Source of the DNA: Conus ventricosus
Taxonomy: Eukaryota > Mollusca > Gastropoda > Neogastropoda > Conidae
Length of the DNA stretch: 12,500 nucleotides
Direction: 5' to 3'
Assembly (NCBI GenBank): GCA_018398815.1
Contig: CM031611.1
Location: 80,833,875 to 80,846,374, forward strand
Shown here: positions 7,451 through 12,500 of the stretch, one piece after another
Layout: every line of letters begins with the position of its first letter
Numbering within the stretch: position 1 is the stretch's first letter
Position numbers and translations under genes: made by a program
The notes under the pieces: generated by a model
What the model was told of the DNA's origin: nothing
Databases searched by the model: none
Seen by the model: only the letters and a program-made list of their open reading frames with translations

Positions 7451-7797
7451 TAGATTGCTCACATTGTTTTGCAGTAAACAGTGGCCTGGCTGGAGACCTA
7501 GACAGACAGCAGTACGTGCAGATGCCAGTGGTCCTGTTTCATAGATTGCTCACATTGTTTTGCAGGAAACAGTGGTCTGGCTGGAGACCTAGACAGGCAG
7601 CAATACGTGCAGATGCCAGTGGTCCTGTTTCATAGATTGCTCACATTGTTTTGCAGGAAACAGTGGCCTGGCTGTAGACCTAGACAGACAGCAGTACGTG
7701 CAGATGCTAGTGGTCCTGTTTCATAGATTGCTCACATTGTTTTGCAGGAAACAGTGGCCTGGCTGTAGACCTAGACAGACAGCAGTACGTGCAGACT
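7451..7797 (+). repeat. 91-bp tandem repeat (3 full copies plus ~74 bp) duplicating an intron-exon junction
   Basis: The segment TAGATTGCTCACATTG followed by TTTTGCAG starts at 7451, 7542, 7633 and 7724, spaced exactly 91 bp. Each unit holds a pyrimidine-rich intron end with AG (7474, 7565, 7656, 7747) and the first ~50 nt of the following exon. That exon part reads NSGLAxDLDRQQYVQ when the exon is entered in phase 1. Only the fourth copy runs on into the conserved NTPase coding sequence. The copies are nearly identical, so the duplication is recent or homogenised. Confidence 0.9.
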
Positions 7798-10362
7798 CCA
7801 GCCCTGGAGATGGCAGACGGCATTCTGCGGGACACGGGACGGGTGATTCTCTGTGGACCCCGGGCAGCGGCAAGTCCACCATGGCGCGTGCTCTTCTCCG
7901 GCGGTGTCGACGTGAAGGTTTCAGACCCTACACTCTGCGACACGTGGATGAGTGGGACGACCACATTGGGGAAGACAGGCCCTGCGTGATACTGCTGGAT
8001 GGCGTTCTGGGAGAGGTGTGTGTCAACGCCCCACAGCATGACTACTGGAAGCAGATTCTAGACACAGCTCTGGTGCTGATGGAAAAGAAGACATGCCGGA
8101 TGGTGATCACAGTCTACCCGCACATCTTGCATGAGCTGGAGCGGCTGGAACGCAACTGGAAGACTCCTCTGAGGGACAGCAACGCTGTTGTGAAGTTGAC
8201 GGACACTCTGCCTAAACATGTCAAAGAAAACATGCTGAATTTCCATCTGGCGGAACTGCACCTTGACACAGAGACCCAGCGTCAGGTGGTGCAGACCATT
8301 CTACAGAAAGATGCCAGTGGACCCGTTTTTCCTTGGTGTTGCAGCCACATGGTAAATCACTGGAATTCATCAGAAGACCCCACCGCCATCTTTCTGGTTC
8401 CAGCCGAGGCCTATGCACAGTTGCTCAAAGATATGGTTCTGCACAAAATCCACGGAGAAGCCTTTGCCGCTGTGCTGGCCCTGTCCATGAAGGGAGTGTT
8501 CCACTTTCTGCACCATCTCAAAGAAGCTGGTCGTCATCTGGAAGAGCTTGGTTTTGACCCGCTTTCTGACGATAAACTGGCTGTGTACGCGGATGCCCTG
8601 CAAGGCTCCGTGCTGTCGGAAGGAGGATTTTCCAGCCGTGCTGTATACGAGGCTGCAGGGCTGGTTTTGGGTCGCTTTATTCGGCTGCCCACGCTGCTGA
8701 GGGTGTGTGACGTCCCCTTCCTGATGAAGTACGTCCACATGGGTGCAGTCCAGGACAACGTGTCTCAGGATGAACGTCTCCACGTGTGTGTCACTGTTGG
8801 GTCTGTTCCCACCTGCTCCATTGATAGAGAGCGGTGTGCGGTGGACCGACAGTCTCTGGCTGAGAGGATCTACTGGGAAATCATTCGAGGGAACTTGCAG
8901 GCCATCTGTCAGCATCCCTGTCTTCAGAGTCCTGAGTTCCTGCGAGAGTTGGACGATTACTGCGCTAAGGTTAAAGGGAGGATCAAGCGACTGTTGTTGT
9001 CTGTGGATTCTGAGCACAAACTACCACTGGTTTACTGGTCAGCTCTCCATCCGTCTCACCACCTGACACACTGGTGTTTATCAGCTATCTTCAGCAATCG
9101 TGATTCACTGTTGCGTTCAAAATGGAGGCTCCTGTGCGCTAAGGTCCAGCTGGCTTGTGCGCTGTTTGATAATCTGACACGGAGCTCACATTGCAGAATT
9201 CAGTCTTTTGTTTGTAAACTGTGGTACTTCAATGAAACTGATCTTTCCGAACCAGTTGTGTCTTTCCCATGGCCTGAAACGAATCAGTGTCCAGCAAATG
9301 CCGTCCAAAACCACATGGAAACCATCATCAAACGTGTGGCGTCTGAGGGCAGCCTGCTGTACTTCTGCAACCCCTCACTGCCCGTCCCTCCTGACATCGC
9401 CACAGTGCACGTGACCCACGACCACTTGCAGCTCCGGATCAAGGACAAGCGTCTCTGGTACCTGGTGTTTCGACTGATGGCGGACAGACAGCCGAGTGAC
9501 ACAGACAAAGAAGGCGAAACCCTCCTTCACATCGCCGCCAGAACGAGGGAGGCAGCTGTGATGAGGCTGTGTCTTTACGCTGGAGCTGGCATCGCCCAGA
9601 AAAAACAGAAGAGGCGCAACGCCCATTGAGCTGGCTTCGACTGATCAGATATCGAGAGTCATCGTGACCGGCCTGGGTCAGACATGTCACGATAGTCCGG
9701 AGGACATGGCTGACCTGCACACTGAGCTGGGTGTAGATGCCCATGCCACTGACACAAGCTCATGCCAGCGAGAAAAACTGCCCTCTGATACCATTGAAGA
9801 CTTAAAACATACTCCGAGGCCACTTCACTGGGCATGTATGAATGGTCTGGTTCACTCGGTGGACTTATTGCTGCGGCATAAGGCAGACGCCAACATGTTA
9901 AGCGACCACTGGATGGACGCAGGAAAGACAGCCCTGCACCTTGCTTGCCGATGGCCATCGACTGCCGCTTCAGCCCACATCACACGTCTTCTGCTGAAAG
10001 CTGGTGCTGAGGTCGACGTCAAGGATTTTTGGGAGTACACACCGCTTCACTATGCTGCCTCGAGGGGATGCACAGCCACAGCGGAAGAGCTAGCACGCCA
10101 TGGGGCTGACGTCAATGCGCAGGATTACCTTGGTAACACCCCACTTTTGTTGGCTGTGAAAAATGGTCACTCGAGCACAGCCGAAGTGTTAATACATCAC
10201 GGTGCTGACGTCAACTACCAGAATACGTGGCACAACATGATGGACTGTCTTCGACGGAAGCTGATGCGCATGATCACAAAAGATGAAGATACTGGCACAG
10301 GTGTAGTGTGTATAATTGCTGAACAGACAGATGAATTTGCTTTCGTGAGGTCAGATAGTTAA
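7748..10362 (+). CDS. nSTAND3-type P-loop NTPase with C-terminal ankyrin repeats (large terminal exon, two 1-nt frame breaks)
   Basis: This is a cytosolic signal-transduction NTPase of the STAND class, probably an innate-immune type sensor; that role is inference from the family. Counting from Asn 7750, the lead-in RQQYVQTPALEMADGILRD precedes GP(P)GSGKST, the Walker A (residues 36-44, 7855-7880). VILLD at 7986-8000 is Walker B, and VITVYPHILHEL (8103 on) is sensor-1-like. A helical, winged-helix-like region follows, including GRFIRLPTLLRVCDVPFLMK. Ankyrin repeats begin at about 9513, 9811, 9910, 10030 and 10129, the best being EYTPLHYAASRG...HGADVNAQD. The stop is TAA 10360-10362; a weak donor (CAG|GTGTAG at 10301) leaves room for a further exon. 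The frame changes at about 7860 (one C missing) and about 9600-9605 (one A extra), with zero net shift. There is no signal peptide or membrane helix. It may be a recent pseudogene, but no other in-frame stop or lesion is seen. Confidence 0.82.
7855..7865 (+). other. Frame break 1: apparent loss of one C before the P-loop
   Basis: The upstream frame reads RVILCGP and then leaves the family pattern. The next frame reads TPGSGKST. The DNA has four C between GGA and GGGC (7858-7861); five would give GPPGSGKST in one frame. It is a homopolymer-length discrepancy, either an assembly error or a true 1-bp deletion. Confidence 0.8.
9597..9608 (+). other. Frame break 2: apparent gain of one A in ankyrin repeat 1
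   Basis: As written, the frame runs through AAAAAA (9600-9605) into TGA at 9627. Reading five A instead continues the ankyrin repeat as QKNRRGATPIELA in the frame of the remaining repeats. It is again a homopolymer-length discrepancy, opposite in sign to the break at 7860. Confidence 0.8.
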
Positions 10363-10465
10363 AGTTCTGTCGGAAATGCGTCACTCTGGTAGCTCACATT
10401 ATGTACGTTTCCCGTGCGTAAGGCGCTCTTCTTCTGCCTCCGTGAACTTTGGTCTCAACAACAAC

Positions 10466-10466
<1 letters not shown>

Positions 10467-10496
<30 letters not shown>

Positions 10497-10508
10497 GCAC
10501 ACACACAC

Positions 10509-10571
<63 letters not shown>
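10467..10571. repeat. (CA)n microsatellite with a CG-rich core
   Basis: CA arrays flank a CGCGCG block (about 10481-10498) and ATACATAC interruptions. The array is purine-pyrimidine alternating for most of its length. Confidence 0.95.
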
Positions 10572-10573
<2 letters not shown>

Positions 10574-10633
10574 GGTAAGATCTCGAAGACTCACGTAGGA
10601 CACCTGCAAATACACCGCAAAATATTAAAGCGG

Positions 10634-10666
10634 CGAGAGAGGAGAGAGAGAGAGAGAGAGAGAGAG
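10634..10666. repeat. (GA)n microsatellite
   Basis: This is a GA dinucleotide run with one GG interruption. Confidence 0.95.
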
Positions 10667-10969
10667 CAGAAATCTACTTTCATTTGGACAGTAATTTTGA
10701 AGCGATCCTGTTCTCGTCTTGATTGGTGTCCCGTCCTTCGCTCGATGAATGGCCGGGCGGAACAGTCCTCGTCCAAGCAGGTCTCTTTTCTCTCGTTTCT
10801 GACCATTCACCCATGATGGTGATTGCCAGTTGGATGGTGGCTCGCACAGTTTGTAGCTTTCACTTATGCATGATTCTGATGAGGATTAGACCCAAGATCT
10901 TCCCTGTGTTTGTTATTTTGTTGTTTCTGAACCATCTGTGACTGCTTTGATAAGGCTACTATATCAGTA

Positions 10970-10970
<1 letters not shown>

Positions 10971-11022
<52 letters not shown>
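10971..11022. repeat. (CA)n microsatellite
   Basis: This is a pure CA array of about 52 bp, followed by GCAC-rich sequence to about 11075. Confidence 0.95.
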
Positions 11023-11024
<2 letters not shown>

Positions 11025-11298
11025 CATATACACGCACACAGCATGAACGCATGCACGCACGCACACACAGATACACATACAGAGGTAACTGAATCAGGTT
11101 GATGACAACTAGCCTTTTTTCTGAAGAATGCGAGCGGATTTTGTTTGTTTGTTTAATCATTACATTACCCATAGTTGTTGCTTGGGATTGCCACATATGA
11201 GCTTATGGCATGTGAGTGGCTATTATACGGGGTAAACAAACAGATTGGGTTGCACATCCTCACTGTCTTCGTTCCTAAGACTATTGTCAGTACCCCGG

Positions 11299-11600
11299 GG
11301 GCCGGAATAGCTCAGTTGGTAGAGGGCCGGACTCGTGATCCTGGGGTTGCGAGTTCGAATTTCGGTACAGGGGGATTTTTCCCTCAGAGTTAACATTGAT
11401 TCTGACTCCATTCCCCATACAGTCCTTCAAAGGAGACTATACACCGAGGTTCCGTGTGTGAACGCACGCATAACATCTTGCACACACGTCAAATCCTATC
11501 ACCAACTTTCGGAAGAGGACAGTTTGGCCGTTGCTATGGATTACACGTTACACATAGCATGCACCTTCCCCGAAGCTGGAGTATGGCTGCCTTAATGGCG
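11299..11600 (+). mobile_element. tRNA-derived SINE
   Basis: A perfect A box TAGCTCAGTTGG (11308-11319) and a B-box-like AGTTCGAATTT (11352-11362) sit at tRNA spacing. A near-complete anticodon arm (CCGGA..TCCTGG with one bulge) lies between them. The conceptual translation contains GIAQLVEGRTRDPGVASS, the familiar spurious peptide of tRNA-headed SINEs. The body continues with GGGGGATTTTTCCCTC; its 3' end is estimated only. There is no CCA-ready acceptor stem, so it is not a working tRNA gene. Confidence 0.75.
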
Positions 11601-12474
11601 GGATGAATAACGGCCATACACACAAAACTCCACTGCCTGTCTATACAGGCAGTGTCCGCAGGAGTATCAGCCTGAGTATGCAGAAAGAAAAAAAAAAAGA
11701 AAGTCAGTACCCCCACCCCCACCCCACCCCCACCCCCCAGCGCCATTTAAACACTCGGTGCCAGAAATGACTTCTGCCGTGTTACTCTATCTTGTATCCA
11801 TTTCTTTTGATTGTATTTTGTCTTCTTCCCTTTCATCTATTATCTGTTCCTTTCCGCCGTCATTGTCTGAGCAATACGTTCTCAGAATAATGACGTGGCT
11901 GGACGAACGACATATCAAAGTGGCCTACATGTTGAGACTGGACTCTTGCTGGTATCTCTTATTTTGTAAGGCATCATTTTGCTGTGTTTTGGGAGTGGAA
12001 AATCACTCTCCGTGTTTTTATCGCTTGAGTGTATAACTGACATATTCCCGCTTATGTGAAAGTAAAGGAAAGTAAAACAAAAAGGAAGGCAACGGTCCCA
12101 TACCTGCTTCAGTTTAAGCAGTCAGTTCAAAGAATCGAAGACGGTGCCTGCCAGTATGCCTGTATGTTGTTAAAGCACCCCTCTCTGCCTAAACATTGTC
12201 TCACTAACACCCTCCTCTATCGCGGAGTTCATGCGCACAGTGTTGGTATCACAATTTGAGGCACAGTGGTTAGCCTACACACTGGGGCACGGCGATCATT
12301 GTCATGGTTGAGGATGCAATTATTTGTGCATGTATAATTATGTAGCATTACAATCAATGTTTGCGTGTCCCATGTTTGGAATTTCTACATTTGAATATAA
12401 ATAAGCAGAACTCTTTGTGCGTGCGTGTTGGCATATTGGAAACCCTGTATGAAATACATCTGCCTGCGCGCGCT
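11601..12474. other. Non-coding region, no gene seen
   Basis: It includes a perfect 10-bp stem/4-nt loop hairpin at 11631-11654 (CACTGCCTGT/ACAGGCAGTG), an A-rich stretch near 11690 and a C-rich tract at about 11709-11738. The remainder is AT-rich. The open frames at 11758-12036 and 12056-12259 show no domain, no start context and no splice support. Confidence 0.6.
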
Positions 12475-12500
12475 CGTGTGTGTGTGTGTGTGTGTGTGTG
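12475..12500. repeat. (GT)n microsatellite at the window edge
   Basis: This is a GT array running off the right end of the window. Confidence 0.9.

Larger units (their letters stand above)
2886..7747 (+). other. Large intron (4.86 kb) filled with repeats and small mobile elements
   Basis: This interval runs from the GTATGT donor at 2886 to the TTTTGCAG acceptor at 7747. Contents in order: compound (CA)n, a C-rich tract, an 83-bp inverted-repeat element, a 26-bp inverted repeat, a tRNA-derived SINE, an A/G-rich stretch at 4510-4620 without other signal, a 36-bp minisatellite, a foldback insertion, a ~43-bp repeat to about 7030, unremarkable AT-rich sequence to 7440, and the 91-bp acceptor repeats. 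I see no exon in it. Confidence 0.55.
10363..11298. other. Downstream non-coding region with microsatellites
   Basis: No gene is visible. The stretch holds (CA)n, (GA)n and a second (CA)n array. ATTAAA at 10624-10629 is a possible but weak polyadenylation signal about 260 bp past the stop codon. The remainder is unremarkable mixed sequence. Confidence 0.6.

Noticed and set aside
7441..7635. 64-codon open frame starting at ATG 7441
   Set aside because: It lies in intron end plus 91-bp repeat DNA and is explained entirely by the tandem duplication.
7698..7862. Upstream part of the long open frame 7698-9629 as the N-terminus of the NTPase
   Set aside because: It begins at a GTG inside the 91-bp repeat. 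Its residues before GSGKST do not resemble the family, while the adjacent frame gives the conserved lead-in up to RVILCGP. It would be translated only if the 7656 acceptor were used.
11299..11372. Functional tRNA gene
   Set aside because: It has good A and B boxes, but the anticodon stem has a bulge, the acceptor stem does not close, and a SINE body follows.
11175..11411. Small proteins on both strands around the GIAQLVEGRTRD peptide
   Set aside because: This peptide is the well-known spurious translation of tRNA-headed SINEs.
11631..11654. Perfect hairpin as a microRNA precursor
   Set aside because: The stem is only 10 bp with a 4-nt loop, too short for a microRNA precursor.
11758..12259. 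Plus-strand open frames of 92 and 67 codons
   Set aside because: There is no recognisable domain, no acceptor/donor or start context, and the composition matches the surrounding non-coding DNA.

Overview
This is eukaryotic, animal DNA. The evidence is GT-AG intron/exon structure, tRNA-derived SINEs, very dense dinucleotide microsatellites and a large degenerate minisatellite. The gene content, a STAND-type NTPase of the nSTAND3 kind joined to ankyrin repeats, together with the SINE types and the (CA)n/(GT)n load, suggests a mollusc, most likely a gastropod. That assignment is inference from family knowledge. There is no bacterial-style gene organisation.

One gene runs left to right through the first 10.4 kb. 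Positions 1-204 look like a promoter/5'UTR exon ending in a GTGAGT donor. Positions 1692-1846 are a candidate first coding exon (strong acceptor, ATG in good Kozak context at 1727, perfect GTGAGT donor). Positions 2817-2885 are a small internal coding exon. Positions 7748-10362 are the large terminal exon. It encodes the P-loop NTPase core, the helical/winged-helix-like middle region and five ankyrin repeats, about 870 codons in all. The 2817-2885 exon joins the large exon in matching phase (1/1). The join from 1846 (phase 0) to 2817 (phase 1) does not match, so an exon or alternative acceptor is unresolved there. The large exon contains two opposite 1-nt homopolymer discrepancies, one C too few just before the P-loop and one A too many in the first ankyrin repeat. 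They split it into three frames that together read as one continuous domain series.

The most unusual feature is that both acceptors of this gene sit in tandem duplications. There are three ~46-bp units, each ending in a pyrimidine-rich AG, before the 2817 exon. There are four 91-bp units, each carrying an intron end plus exon start, before the 7748 exon. The third 91-bp acceptor, if used, would place the P-loop in frame without correcting the C-run.

The 4.9-kb intron 2886-7747 is a repeat sink. It holds (CA)n arrays, an 83-bp near-perfect inverted-repeat element (3396-3812), a second 26-bp inverted repeat, a tRNA-derived SINE (~4128-4412) and a 1.7-kb minisatellite of ~36-bp units. It also holds a 272-bp foldback insertion with an apparent 11-bp target-site duplication, and a decaying ~43-bp repeat. 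Downstream of the gene (10363-12500) I see microsatellites, a second tRNA-derived SINE (~11299-11600), a small perfect hairpin and otherwise unremarkable non-coding sequence.
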